Source: Rhodoblastus acidophilus
Lineage (GTDB): Bacteria; Pseudomonadota; Alphaproteobacteria; Rhizobiales; Beijerinckiaceae
Reading direction: 5' to 3'
DNA: 64,000 bases
Assembly: GCF_009720655.1 (NCBI RefSeq)
Contig: NZ_WNKS01000010.1
Location: 1-64,000, forward strand
In this document: one piece after another, positions 1 through 8,527 of the stretch
How the letters are laid out: each line of letters opens with the position of its first letter
Position numbering within the stretch: the stretch's first letter is position 1
The notes under the pieces: generated by a model
Database searches by the model: none
Seen by the model: only the letters and a program-made list of their open reading frames with translations
Told to the model about the DNA's origin: nothing
Program-made: the position numbers and the translations under genes

Positions 1-158
1 CGCGTCACGCCGCCGATCTCGGCTGCTTTATCCCGGCTGGCGCCTTCGTAGATCGCCGCCAAAGCCAACAACCGTCGCGCCTGCGCCGCATCCTTCGCGC
101 GCTTGGCGGCAACTCGAATGGAACGCGCGTCAAAATCTGTGCGAAGGGCAATCGGCAT
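1..158 (-). CDS. IS630-family transposase, N-terminal part (cut by window edge)
   Basis: The reading frame starts at the ATG at 158 and runs off the left edge of the window, so only about 52 residues are visible. They begin MPIALRTDFDARSIR and continue with an alanine- and arginine-rich helix (RRLLALAAIYEGASRDKAAEIGG). This is the N-terminal helix-turn-helix region typical of IS630-type transposases, which move their element by cut-and-paste into TA sites. A good ribosome binding site (GGAGG on the minus strand, 165-169) lies before the ATG but inside a perfect palindrome. Whether the element is intact cannot be judged from here. The identification rests on recalled family sequence and on the HTH pattern. 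Confidence 0.7.
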   Translation of the reverse strand, partial: MPIALRTDFDARSIRVAAKRAKDAAQARRLLALAAIYEGASRDKAAEIGGVT

Positions 159-178
159 GGCGAACCTCCAGGTTCGCC
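159..178 (-). promoter_or_regulatory. Palindrome enclosing the transposase ribosome binding site
   Basis: A perfect 9-bp inverted repeat (GGCGAACCT / AGGTTCGCC) with a 2-base centre lies directly upstream of the transposase ATG and contains its Shine-Dalgarno sequence. In the mRNA it could fold and hide the ribosome binding site, which would keep transposase synthesis low. That function is inferred. Confidence 0.45.
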
Positions 179-324
179 TGTTGAATCAAACAAAAGCCGA
201 TTCGGGAATCCGCCGCCGAGTCAGTCTCTCGGAGACTTGGTATCAGCCGTGGCTCTCGCGTGCGTTTCACCGCGACGCCGAAGTTTCAAAATCTGCTTAC
301 CAGATGCTTACCAGAACGAAAAAA

Positions 325-347
325 CCCAGCGCAAAGGCTGGGCTTTT
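325..347 (-). terminator. Rho-independent terminator after tRNA-Lys
   Basis: A CCCAGC/GCTGGG stem with a 6-base loop is followed on the minus strand by a run of six T (319-324 region). It sits about 25 bases downstream of the minus-strand tRNA-Lys. On the plus strand there is a shorter CTTTT tail, so it may work in both directions. Confidence 0.7.
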
Positions 348-371
348 GTCACTTAAGCCTTTGAAAAGGCT

Positions 372-447
372 TGGTGAGCGCGCAGGGACTCGAACCCTGG
401 ACCCTCTGATTAAAAGTCAGATGCTCTACCGGCTGAGCTACGCGCTC
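372..447 (-). tRNA. tRNA-Lys (anticodon UUU)
   Basis: The minus strand reads GAGCGCGTAGCTCAG, then an anticodon loop CTTTTAA with anticodon TTT, then the T-arm GGTTCGAGTCC, an acceptor closing GCGCGCTC and an encoded CCA (372-374). The 76-nt length and all arms fit a class I elongator tRNA. It is followed by a strong terminator. Confidence 0.96.
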
Positions 448-487
448 TCAAAGGGTCTGCGGGAGTTACAGGGCTTGGCGCGGGTGG

Positions 488-1615
488 TCAAGCCAAATTC
501 CGCGCCCGCGCCACGTAACGGCGCAGGCGCTGCACAACGCGCCAAACCTTCGCATTGTTCTTGACCGCCGCCTTGACCTTCAGGTCCGCGACAAACAACG
601 GCGCCGCCAGCGCCCCCAAGGGTGTGGCGGCGAACACCACATCCGCCATCGCCTCCCGCTCGCCGCAAAACATCGCCTTGTAGCGCGCCTCGCCCAGCCC
701 CAGGTCGAAACATTTCAGCCCGCGCGCGCAAGCGTCCCGCAGAACGCGCGCCAGGAGCAGGTCGCCGGGACTCGATTTCGCGATTTCCGGATCGGCATCG
801 TATGCGTTGAACAGCCCCTGCAACCGCTCGCCGTTCAGCCCCGCCGCCAGAATCGCGATCGGCCGTCCCGCGAGCGCCAGAACATGCAGCTCCAGCCCCT
901 GCCCCGCCAAACGCCCATAGAACGCGCGCGCGCGGGCGATCTCGCTGACGCTCCCCAGCGTATAATTGTTCTGTTTCTGCGCGAAATAGACGTCGAGCAG
1001 CGTTTCGGCCCGTTCCGGCGGCGCGCGAAAATAGCTGAGCGCGCCCCGGTCCGTGAGCCGCTTCTCCTTCTTGCGCAATTTCTTGCGCGTGTCGGCGGAG
1101 AGTTTGTGCGAGAGCCAGACATCGCCGTCATCCGCAAGCGCGGTGCAATAGGCCGGGCTTGCGCCGTCCTGATGCGGCAGCCGCAACAGCGGATTCTCGA
1201 CGCCATTCCAAATTCTTGGCAGATTGAGAAGGCGATAGAGATGCGGGCCGCCCGGCGCGCGCGCGGCGGCGCGCAGCAGCGCGGCGATATCTTCGGCGGC
1301 GAAGGCGTCGGGATCGCGGAACAGGCCGAGATTGTAGTTGGCATGGCTGCCGCCCAGAAATTTCGCCACGCGCAGCGGACCGACGCGACGCAAACCCAGC
1401 GGCAGCAGCGCAACGGGGGCGCCGGCCGCGCGCGCGACGATAAAGAACGGCTCGACCCCGCGGTAAACCTCAAGCCAGTTCAGCAAGAACGTTTCGGATT
1501 GATAGAACGAGCCGCAGCGATCCGCCGACAACACCCGCCAGCACGCCAGCGCCTCGCGCGGATCGCGGAAGACGTCGACACGGTCGAAAGATTGGACGCA
1601 GGGGGGATTTTTCAT
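488..1615 (-). CDS. GNAT/FemAB-like acetyltransferase (CelD/BioF2-type, Acetyltransf_6)
   Basis: A 375-residue protein of the FemAB-like double-GNAT group often labelled cellulose-biosynthesis CelD-like. Members are thought to transfer acyl or aminoacyl groups during polysaccharide or lipid modification. The central part (about residues 165-300) carries the basic stretch TRKKLRKKEKRL and the later segment PIAILAAGLNGERLQGLFNAYD, both typical of this fold, and the C-terminal region has the LGLGEARYKAMFCGE-like end of the GNAT domain. No signal peptide is seen, so it is probably cytoplasmic. It is divergent from a polysaccharide deacetylase gene across 54 bp, which supports a shared role in envelope or exopolysaccharide modification. 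The substrate is unknown. Confidence 0.75.
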   Translation of the reverse strand: MKNPPCVQSFDRVDVFRDPREALACWRVLSADRCGSFYQSETFLLNWLEVYRGVEPFFIVARAAGAPVALLPLGLRRVGPLRVAKFLGGSHANYNLGLFRDPDAFAAEDIAALLRAAARAPGGPHLYRLLNLPRIWNGVENPLLRLPHQDGASPAYCTALADDGDVWLSHKLSADTRKKLRKKEKRLTDRGALSYFRAPPERAETLLDVYFAQKQNNYTLGSVSEIARARAFYGRLAGQGLELHVLALAGRPIAILAAGLNGERLQGLFNAYDADPEIAKSSPGDLLLARVLRDACARGLKCFDLGLGEARYKAMFCGEREAMADVVFAATPLGALAAPLFVADLKVKAAVKNNAKVWRVVQRLRRYVARARNLA

Positions 1616-1669
1616 GACGCTGGCAAGTCTAGCAACAAAGGGTCAACACGCCCTTGCTAAGCTCTCGCC

Positions 1670-2707
1670 ATGAGCTTGAAACGCCACATGGTCGCGGCCG
1701 GCTTTTCGCTGTTTCGCCGCGCCGGCCTGCACCGCCTCGCCGGCGCCGGCGTTCGCGGGCGCGGCGTGATCCTCACCTTGCACCGGGTGCGGCCGGCGGA
1801 CTGCCAAGAATTCGCGCCCAACGCCCTGCTGGAAATCACGCCCGCCTTTCTCGACGCCGCCCTCACGCGCCTGCGCGCCAGCGGCCTCGACCTCGTGACG
1901 CTGGACGAGGCCTTGCGGCGGCTGGTTTCGGGCGAAGGCGCGAATTTCGCCGTCCTGACCTTCGACGACGGGTTTCGTGACGCGGCCGAACACGCCCTGC
2001 CCGTGCTGGAGCGCCATCGCGCGCCCTTCATGACCTACATCACCCCCGGCCTCGCGTCTCGCACCGCCCGCCTGTGGTGGGTGGAGCTGGAGGAGGCCGT
2101 GCGCCGCCTGGACCACATCCAGCTGGGCGGCCAGAATTTTTCCGCGCGCGACGCGGGCGAAAAAGCCGCCGCCTTCGACAAAATCTACTGGACGTTTCGC
2201 GCGCAGGGCGAAAAGGCGCTGCTCGACGGCGTCGCGCTGCTGCGCGACCGCGCCGGGGTGGACCCGGTCGCGCTGGTCGAGCGGCTGTGTCTGGACTGGG
2301 ACGGCCTCAGGCGGCTGGCGCAATGCGATCTCGCCGGTTTCGGCGCGCATTCCATGACCCACCCGCGTCTGCGGCAGCTCCCTCAAGACCAGGCCCGCGC
2401 CGAAATGGTTTGCAGCCGCGAGGTTCTGGAGCGCGAACTCGGCCGCGCCTGCCCGCATTTCGCCTATCCGGTGGGCGATCCGACCTCGGCCGGCCCCCGC
2501 GAATTCGCGCTCGCCGAAGAGCTCGGCTTCGCCAGCGCCGTCACCACGCGTCCCGGCATGATTTTTCCCGAACATGCGGCTCATCTGCACGCGCTGCCCC
2601 GGGTTTCCGTCAACGGATTGTGGCAGGACATCGCTTCTCTCGATATCCTGCTGTCTGGCGCGCCATTCCTGCTTTGGAATTTTGGGCGGAGGGTCAATGT
2701 GGCCTAA
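1670..2707 (+). CDS. Polysaccharide deacetylase family protein (NodB homology domain)
   Basis: A 345-residue protein with a carbohydrate esterase family 4 fold. The catalytic-base and metal motif TFDDG is at about residues 95-99, a later metal-binding histidine motif corresponds to AHSMTHPRL (about 225-233), and FAYPVGDPTS (about 265-274) matches the substrate-groove arginine/proline region. Such enzymes remove N- or O-acetyl groups from polysaccharides. There is no clear signal peptide. It shares an intergenic region of 54 bp with the divergent FemAB-like acetyltransferase, so the two may act on the same envelope glycan. Confidence 0.85.
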   Translation: MSLKRHMVAAGFSLFRRAGLHRLAGAGVRGRGVILTLHRVRPADCQEFAPNALLEITPAFLDAALTRLRASGLDLVTLDEALRRLVSGEGANFAVLTFDDGFRDAAEHALPVLERHRAPFMTYITPGLASRTARLWWVELEEAVRRLDHIQLGGQNFSARDAGEKAAAFDKIYWTFRAQGEKALLDGVALLRDRAGVDPVALVERLCLDWDGLRRLAQCDLAGFGAHSMTHPRLRQLPQDQARAEMVCSREVLERELGRACPHFAYPVGDPTSAGPREFALAEELGFASAVTTRPGMIFPEHAAHLHALPRVSVNGLWQDIASLDILLSGAPFLLWNFGRRVNVA

Positions 2708-2797
2708 TAGGGCGCGTTGCGCGTTTTGTCGATTCCGACAGAGACTTGACGGCGTCGCCGGGCCAGATTCGCAAACGGCGCGTCAACGAGGAGAACC

Positions 2798-5317
2798 ATG
2801 GTGGCTTCGCCGACCGGGATGACCTCCGCCGAGGCCGCCGCGCGCCTTGACGCCGAAGGTCCGAACGAACTGCCGCAGCCCGATCGCCGCACGCTCGCGC
2901 GCATTGTGCTGGAGGTGCTGCGCGAGCCAATGCTCGCTCTGCTTATCGGCGGCGGCGGCGTCTATCTCGCCCTCGGCGACACTAAGGAAGCCATCATCCT
3001 GATGGCCTTCGCCTGCCTTTCCATCGTCATCACCGTGGTGCAGGAGGCGCGCACCGAACGCGTGCTGGAAGCGCTTCGCGACCTGACCAGCCCGCGCGCG
3101 CTGGTGATCCGCGATGGAGAACGCCAGCGAATCCCCGGCCGCGACGTCGTGCGCGGCGACCTGATCGTGCTGGCCGAGGGCGACCGCGTCCCCGCCGACG
3201 CGCGCCTCATCGAGGCCCAGGATCTTCAGGCCGACGAATCCCTGCTGACGGGAGAATCCGCGCCGGCGCGCAAGCGGGCGTCCGACGCGGCGCCCACGAA
3301 AGCCCTGGTCTCTGGAGACGACCGGGTCTATTCGGGCGCCCTGATCGTGCGCGGCGGCGGACTCGCCGAGGTGACCGCAACGGGTCCCCGCAGCGAAATC
3401 GGCAAGATCGGCAAGTCGCTGGCAAGCCTGGAGACGGAGGCGCCGCGCTTGCAAACACAGACCCGGCGGCTGGTGATCATCGCGGCGACCTTCGGCGGCG
3501 TGGTCAGCGCGCTGGTGGTCGCGCTTTACTGGATCTTGCGCGGCAACGGCCTCGACGCGCTGCTGGCCGGCATCGCGATCGGCATGTCCATGCTGCCGGA
3601 GGAATTCCCGGTCGTGCTGACCGTGTTCATGGCGATGGGCGCATGGCGTATTTCGCAGGCGCGCGTGCTGACCCGCCGCGCTGCGGCGATTGAATCTCTG
3701 GGTTCGGCCACCGTGCTGTGCACGGACAAAACGGGCACGCTGACCCAGAACCGCATGGCCATCGCTCAATTGCGCCGCGACGGCGAAACGTTTTCCATTG
3801 GCCCGGACTCGAAAATCCTGCCGACGGCCGCCGCCGAAAATTTGACGTTCGGCGCGCTGGCCTGTGCGCCCGCGCCGTTCGATCCCATGGAAAAGGCGTT
3901 TTTGGCGCTGGCGCGGCAAACCGGCGCGCCGCCGCCGCGCGGCGAGATTGTTCGGGTTTACCCCCTGCGCCCGGATTGCCTCGTCGTCACCCAGGTATGG
4001 GCGACGGCCGACGGCGAGCGGATCGTCGCGGCCAAGGGCGCGCCGGAGGACATTGTCGCGCTCTGCCGCCTGCCGCCGTCCACCCGCACAAAACTGGCGG
4101 CGACGGTCGACGACATGGCCGCTTCGGGACTGCGCGTGCTCGGCGTCGCCCGCGCGGATTTTACCGGAGCGGACCTGCCGGAGGTCCAGAAAGACTTCAA
4201 TTTTGAATTCCTGGGCCTCGTCGGCCTCGCCGACCCGATCCGCGCCGACGTTCCGGCCGCCGTCGCCGAATGCCGCAGCGCGGGCATACGCGTGGTGATG
4301 ATCACCGGCGACTATCCCGCGACGGCGCTCGCCATCGCGCGGCAAGCGGGCATTTCAAGCGAAGACCATCTCACCGGTCGCGAGATCGAGGGCCTGTCCG
4401 ACGAGGCGCTCGCCGCCCGTATTCGAAAAACCTCGGTGTTCGCGCGGATCATGCCCGACCAAAAATTGCGCGTCGTCGAGGCGTTGAAGGCGGGCGGCGA
4501 GGTCGTCGCCATGACCGGCGACGGCGTGAACGATGCGCTCTCTCTGAAGGCCGCGCATATCGGCGTGGCCATGGGCGGGCGCGGGACGGATGTGGCGCGC
4601 GAGGCCTCCTCCATAGTGCTGCTCGACGACGATTTCGGCTCCATCGTCAAGACGGTGCGGTTGGGACGGCGCATCTACGACAATCTGCGCAAAGCGATGA
4701 GTTTCATTTTCGCTGTGCACGTTCCCATCGCCGGGCTCGCGCTGGCGCCGCTGTTCTTGGGCGCGCCCATCCTGTTCGGCCCGGTCCACATCGCCTTTCT
4801 CGAAATGATCATTGACCCCGTCTGCTCCCTGGTGTTCGAGGCGGAGACCGAGGAGGACGGCCTGATGCGCCGGCCGCCGCGTGACCCGGCCGAGCCGCTG
4901 TTCTCGGTTTCCATGATCCTGTGGGGTCTGTTCCAGGGCGCGCTCGCCCTGGCGCTGACGGCGACGATCTACGTGATCGCGCTGGGGCGAGGCGTGCCAG
5001 GCGACGAAGTGCGCGCGCTGGTGTTTTTCTCTCTCGTCATCGCCATTGTCGCGCTGATCCTGGTGAACCGCTCGACCGACGCCTCGCTGCTGAAGGCGGT
5101 GCTGCGGCCCAATCCCGCCCTGGCGATCACGCTTCCCGCCGTGGCGGCCATGCTCGCGGCCTCGCTGCTATGGCAGACCCTGCGCGATCTCTTCCGTTTC
5201 GGCCCGTTGCACGCCGACGACCTCTCCCTGTCGCTGGGCGTAGGGTTGACCGTGCTGGTCGTGTCGGAAAGCCTAAAGGCCGCGCGCAATGTCTTCTTGG
5301 CGCGACGCAGCGCTTGA
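2798..5317 (+). CDS. Cation-translocating P-type ATPase
   Basis: An 839-residue P2/P3-like P-type ATPase. It has a short N-terminal cation-ATPase domain, an actuator domain with the LTGES loop (about residue 149), the phosphorylation motif DKTGTLT (Asp at about residue 309), a nucleotide-binding domain, the hinge TGDGVNDA (about 573), and around ten membrane helices. The fourth helix reads PEEFP where SERCA-type pumps have PEGLP, a variant seen in an uncharacterised bacterial subgroup, so the ion is uncertain (Ca2+, Mg2+ or H+ are possible). No N-terminal CXXC heavy-metal domain or CPC motif is present, which argues against Cu or Zn export. The start is supported by GAGGAG about 5 bases before the ATG. 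Confidence 0.9.
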   Translation: MVASPTGMTSAEAAARLDAEGPNELPQPDRRTLARIVLEVLREPMLALLIGGGGVYLALGDTKEAIILMAFACLSIVITVVQEARTERVLEALRDLTSPRALVIRDGERQRIPGRDVVRGDLIVLAEGDRVPADARLIEAQDLQADESLLTGESAPARKRASDAAPTKALVSGDDRVYSGALIVRGGGLAEVTATGPRSEIGKIGKSLASLETEAPRLQTQTRRLVIIAATFGGVVSALVVALYWILRGNGLDALLAGIAIGMSMLPEEFPVVLTVFMAMGAWRISQARVLTRRAAAIESLGSATVLCTDKTGTLTQNRMAIAQLRRDGETFSIGPDSKILPTAAAENLTFGALACAPAPFDPMEKAFLALARQTGAPPPRGEIVRVYPLRPDCLVVTQVWATADGERIVAAKGAPEDIVALCRLPPSTRTKLAATVDDMAASGLRVLGVARADFTGADLPEVQKDFNFEFLGLVGLADPIRADVPAAVAECRSAGIRVVMITGDYPATALAIARQAGISSEDHLTGREIEGLSDEALAARIRKTSVFARIMPDQKLRVVEALKAGGEVVAMTGDGVNDALSLKAAHIGVAMGGRGTDVAREASSIVLLDDDFGSIVKTVRLGRRIYDNLRKAMSFIFAVHVPIAGLALAPLFLGAPILFGPVHIAFLEMIIDPVCSLVFEAETEEDGLMRRPPRDPAEPLFSVSMILWGLFQGALALALTATIYVIALGRGVPGDEVRALVFFSLVIAIVALILVNRSTDASLLKAVLRPNPALAITLPAVAAMLAASLLWQTLRDLFRFGPLHADDLSLSLGVGLTVLVVSESLKAARNVFLARRSA

Positions 5318-5324
5318 TCGCGCG

Positions 5325-5534
5325 TCAGGCGTCCCGCTTTTCCATCCACTTGATGAGCGGCATCATCGGCAGCGCCCAGCCGAGGCCGAGCACGGCGAAA
5401 ATGAGGAAGCGCAGCACCTGCGACTCCAGCTTCATCGCCGTGTACTGCGCCAGAACCATGGCGATCAGCGCATAGATCACCACGAAGGGCACCATGATCA
5501 GGGCTCCGATCAGTTTTCGCGTGCGACTGGTCAT
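5325..5534 (-). CDS. DUF2842 family small membrane protein
   Basis: A 69-residue protein starting MTSRTRKLIG, with two hydrophobic helices (about 9-30 and 40-58) and a charged tail KWMEKRDA. Length, the RTRK-LIG opening and the two-helix layout match the alphaproteobacterial DUF2842 family, whose function is unknown. It converges on the P-type ATPase gene with only 7 bases between the stops. Confidence 0.75.
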   Translation of the reverse strand: MTSRTRKLIGALIMVPFVVIYALIAMVLAQYTAMKLESQVLRFLIFAVLGLGWALPMMPLIKWMEKRDA

Positions 5535-5662
5535 GACGTCTCCTTTTGCCGTCTTATCCCGCAGTCACAATTTTACCTCAAGTCGTTCATGTGAAATTCA
5601 GCCGGGCGATCCTAAATAAGGCGTCAAGGATGAGCCCCGCGCTCGCCCCATTGGAGACCGAA

Positions 5663-6226
5663 ATGCGTGTTTTCAGAATTGCTTCCCTCGCCCTCGCCTG
5701 CGGCTTGGCCGCCTACGCGCTGCCGCCGGCGCAGGCCGGCTGGGACGACCCGGGATCCCGCCACGAGCGCTTTTGCTCGGATGAAAAATTCGGCGACAGA
5801 TTCGCCGACATGCAGAAGCAGCGCGCCGAGCGCCTCGCGGAACGCCTGAGGCTGACCGACGCGCAAAAGGCCGCGTTCAAGGATGTGCAGGCCGTGCGCG
5901 CCAAATCCATGGCGGACAATCGCGCGGCCATGTGCGCCGCCAATCCTGCAAACCTGACGTTTGAAAAGCGGCTCGAATTCCGCCAGGCCCGGCTGCAAGC
6001 CCGGCTGGACGCTCTGAAGGCCGAGACTCCGAAACTGCTCGCCTTCTACAACAGCCTGGACGAGCGCCAGAAAGGCCAGTTCGACGAGATCAGCCGGCAT
6101 CGGGGTCATCACGGTCCGCACGGCGGCATGGGCGAAGGCATGATGGGCCCGGGAATGATGGGCGGAATGATGCGCGGCGGCATGGATCATCACGAGTCGC
6201 GCGGCGGCTGCGTCAACGAAGACTGA
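5663..6226 (+). CDS. Spy/CpxP-like periplasmic protein (LTXXQ motif)
   Basis: A 187-residue protein with a signal peptide (MRVFRIASLALACGLAAYA, cleavage likely near QAG). The mature part is helical and charged, with an LTDAQK motif (about residue 66) and a second DERQKGQF motif (about 139), the two LTXXQ-type repeats of the Spy/CpxP family of periplasmic stress chaperones. The C-terminus is rich in His, Gly and Met (HHGPHGGMG through MMRGGMDHH), which suggests metal binding, for example copper or nickel. The ATG at 5663 was chosen because GGAG precedes it at a proper distance and the signal peptide starts there. It is followed by a strong terminator. Confidence 0.8.
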   Translation: MRVFRIASLALACGLAAYALPPAQAGWDDPGSRHERFCSDEKFGDRFADMQKQRAERLAERLRLTDAQKAAFKDVQAVRAKSMADNRAAMCAANPANLTFEKRLEFRQARLQARLDALKAETPKLLAFYNSLDERQKGQFDEISRHRGHHGPHGGMGEGMMGPGMMGGMMRGGMDHHESRGGCVNED

Positions 6227-6280
6227 TTTTCAGTTCGGGCGCGGGCGCCTCCCCCCCCGTTCCCCGCCCGAAGCAAGGGA

Positions 6281-6315
6281 AACCGCGCCGATCCCCCCTC
6301 GGCGCGGTTTTTCTT
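6281..6315 (+). terminator. Rho-independent terminator after the Spy-like gene
   Basis: An 11-bp perfect stem AACCGCGCCGA/TCGGCGCGGTT with a loop of TCCCCCC is followed by TTTTCTTT. It lies 55 bases after the stop of the Spy-like gene. Confidence 0.85.
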
Positions 6316-6362
6316 TGCCGCGGCGCAGCGTGCGGGATAGATTTGGGCTTTCGGAAGCGCCC

Positions 6363-7409
6363 ATGTTGCAGAACGCCAAGACCACAGTCGCCGACCCGCT
6401 CGCCGCCGTCCGGCGCTGGCTGTTCGCTGTCGCCGGGCTGATCGCCCTGATGGTCTTGGCGGGCGGCGCCGCCCGGCTCGCCGTTTCAGGCTTTTCGATC
6501 ACGGAATGGAAGCCGATCACGGGCGTCATGCCGCCGCTGTCGCAGGACGACTGGCGCGACGCCTTTGAAAAATACAAGCAGAATCCGCAATATGCGCAGA
6601 TATTCGCGGACATGGACCTGTCCCGCTTCCAGACCATCTATCTCTGGGAATGGGCGCACCGGGTGCTGGGGCGGCTGATCGCGCTCGCCTTCGCCCTGCC
6701 GCTCGCCTTTTTCTGGCTAAAGGGGCTTGTAACCGGCGCCTTGCGCGGAAAACTGCTGTTCATCCTGGCGCTGGGCGGGCTCCAGGGTTTTGTCGGCTGG
6801 TGGATGGTGTATTCGGGGCTTTCGGAGCGCACGGCAGTGGCGCAGGCGCGGCTCGTCCTCCATCTGCTGCTCGCCTGTTTCACCTTCGTCGCGATTCTCT
6901 GGACGGCGGAGGGACTGCGGCCGAACTTCCGCGATCCCATGGGCCGGGACGCCCGGGGTTTTCGAATCGAGGCGGGCCTGCTGCTGGCGCTCGTTTTCGC
7001 GCAAATCGGCTTTGGCGCGCTGGTGGCGGGAGCGCGCGCCGGCCTCGCCTATAACACCTGGCCGCTGATCGACGGGCGTTTCATCCCGCCAGCCGAAAGC
7101 CTGTTCAGCCTGACGCCGCTCTGGGCCAATTTTTTCGACAACGCGCTCACCGTGCAGTTCCAGCACCGCATGGCCGCCTATCTGGCGCTGCTGCTCTGCC
7201 TGTTCCACGCCTTCCACATCAGCCGCGAGCGTCTGGCGCGGCGGGCGGTGCGGCGCGCGCTGGCTTTGGCGCTGCTGATTTTGGCGCAAGCGGGCTTGGG
7301 CGTGACCACACTGCTGCTGGCGGCGCCCCTGCCCGCCGCGCTGGCGCATCAGGCGCTGGCGGTCGGCGTGCTGGCGCTGGCGACCCTGCATCGCGCCAAG
7401 CTGGGGTGA
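6363..7409 (+). CDS. ctaA: Haem A synthase (CtaA/COX15 type 2)
   Basis: A 348-residue integral membrane protein with about eight helices. It oxidises the C8 methyl of haem O to make haem A for aa3-type cytochrome oxidase. The typical signatures are present: GGAARLAVSGFSITEWKP with the early conserved Ser/Glu region, the haem-ligand motif WEWAHRVLGR (about residues 97-106), VGWWMVYSGL (about 142-151), and the second His-containing motif QFQHRMAAY (about 263-271). The length fits the alphaproteobacterial type without the cysteine pair of Gram-positive CtaA. The ATG at 6363 is used because the family N-terminus begins close to it. No other cytochrome oxidase gene is adjacent. Confidence 0.92.
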   Translation: MLQNAKTTVADPLAAVRRWLFAVAGLIALMVLAGGAARLAVSGFSITEWKPITGVMPPLSQDDWRDAFEKYKQNPQYAQIFADMDLSRFQTIYLWEWAHRVLGRLIALAFALPLAFFWLKGLVTGALRGKLLFILALGGLQGFVGWWMVYSGLSERTAVAQARLVLHLLLACFTFVAILWTAEGLRPNFRDPMGRDARGFRIEAGLLLALVFAQIGFGALVAGARAGLAYNTWPLIDGRFIPPAESLFSLTPLWANFFDNALTVQFQHRMAAYLALLLCLFHAFHISRERLARRAVRRALALALLILAQAGLGVTTLLLAAPLPAALAHQALAVGVLALATLHRAKLG

Positions 7410-7416
7410 CCCGGTT

Positions 7417-8469
7417 TCACGCGCCCCCCGCCGCGAACAACGCCTCCAGCATCTGCGCCTTTTCCGGGCGGCGGACGATGGCGAGACCGTCGCCGGCCTC
7501 GACGAAAGCGCCGGGCTCCGGCTGGATCAGCGCGCCGCCGCCGCGCTTTTCCAGCGCCACGATCAGGAAGGCGCCGGCCCCCAGCTTTTCGATCTCGCCG
7601 ATCGTATGCTTGTCGCATTTGCTGCCGGCCTCGACCGCGATCACCTCCATGTCGAGGCCGAGCAGGCGCAGGTCGGCGGCGAGCCGGTCGCTGCCGCCGG
7701 CGCGCATGCGCGCGACAATGCTGTTGATGTCGTCGAACAGCAGCAGTTCCGCCACGCGCTCCGCGCCGATGCGCGCCGGCAGCACCACGCGGTTCGCCCC
7801 CGCCTGCACCAGCTTGCGCTCGGTGGACGGCGATTCGCCGCGCGCGACAATGAAAATGCCGGGGTTCAGGGCGCGGGCCGACAGGGTGATGAAGACGTTG
7901 GCGGCGTCGTCGGGCAGAACGGTGGCGAGCGACTTCGCCCTGCCGATGCCCACGCGCTTGAGCGCCTCGTCGTCGGTGGCGTCGGCCTGCATGAACACAT
8001 GGTCGGACACGCGCGCCGATTCCATCCGCTTGGGATCATGGTCGATGACGACGAAAGGAACGCGCGCCGCCTTGAGTTCGCGGCAAAGTTTTTGGCCGAT
8101 GCGGCCAAAACCGCAGACGATGACGTGGCCATGCAGGCCGTCGATTTCCTTCTGCATGCGGCGGTTTCCAAAAACCTGCTGGAACTGGGCGGCGGTGATG
8201 AGCTGGATCAGCGAACCCGTGGTGAACACCATGCCCGTGCAGCCCACCACCATCAGGCCGATGGTAATGGCGCGCAAGGCCGGCGTCTGCACGGGTTGCA
8301 CCTCGCCATAGCCAACGGTGTAAATGGTCGTGAGCACCATGAAGACGGCGTCGCCCAGGCTCCAGCCCTGCGACACATAGGCGCCGACGGCCAGCGCCGA
8401 CACCACGGCGACGAAGGCGACGCCGCCGATGACGTTGCGGAGCGGAGAGGCGAGAAATCCGGAAGTCAT
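7417..8469 (-). CDS. Two-TM potassium channel with RCK/TrkA-N and TrkA-C domains
   Basis: A 350-residue channel subunit. The N-terminal 90 residues form an ion channel domain: TM1 (about 12-32), pore helix and selectivity filter TVGYGE (about 52-57), and TM2 (about 66-90). This is followed by an RCK domain with the NAD-binding glycine motif VCGFGRIGQ (about 118-126) and a C-terminal TrkA-C domain from about residue 270. Such MthK/Kch-like tetramers conduct K+ under nucleotide or Ca2+ control. It converges on ctaA with 7 bases between stops and lies 58 bases after the thioesterase gene on the same strand. Confidence 0.9.
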   Translation of the reverse strand: MTSGFLASPLRNVIGGVAFVAVVSALAVGAYVSQGWSLGDAVFMVLTTIYTVGYGEVQPVQTPALRAITIGLMVVGCTGMVFTTGSLIQLITAAQFQQVFGNRRMQKEIDGLHGHVIVCGFGRIGQKLCRELKAARVPFVVIDHDPKRMESARVSDHVFMQADATDDEALKRVGIGRAKSLATVLPDDAANVFITLSARALNPGIFIVARGESPSTERKLVQAGANRVVLPARIGAERVAELLLFDDINSIVARMRAGGSDRLAADLRLLGLDMEVIAVEAGSKCDKHTIGEIEKLGAGAFLIVALEKRGGGALIQPEPGAFVEAGDGLAIVRRPEKAQMLEALFAAGGA

Positions 8470-8527
8470 GGTGAAACCGAAGATTTCTTCCTTCTATGCA
8501 GGAGGAAACGGCTCCGATCCAGCAAAA

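Noticed and set aside
103-564. Plus-strand open frame across the tRNA-Lys gene
   Set aside because: It runs through a terminator and a tRNA on the other strand; the sequence is a well-known false protein type produced by tRNA translation.
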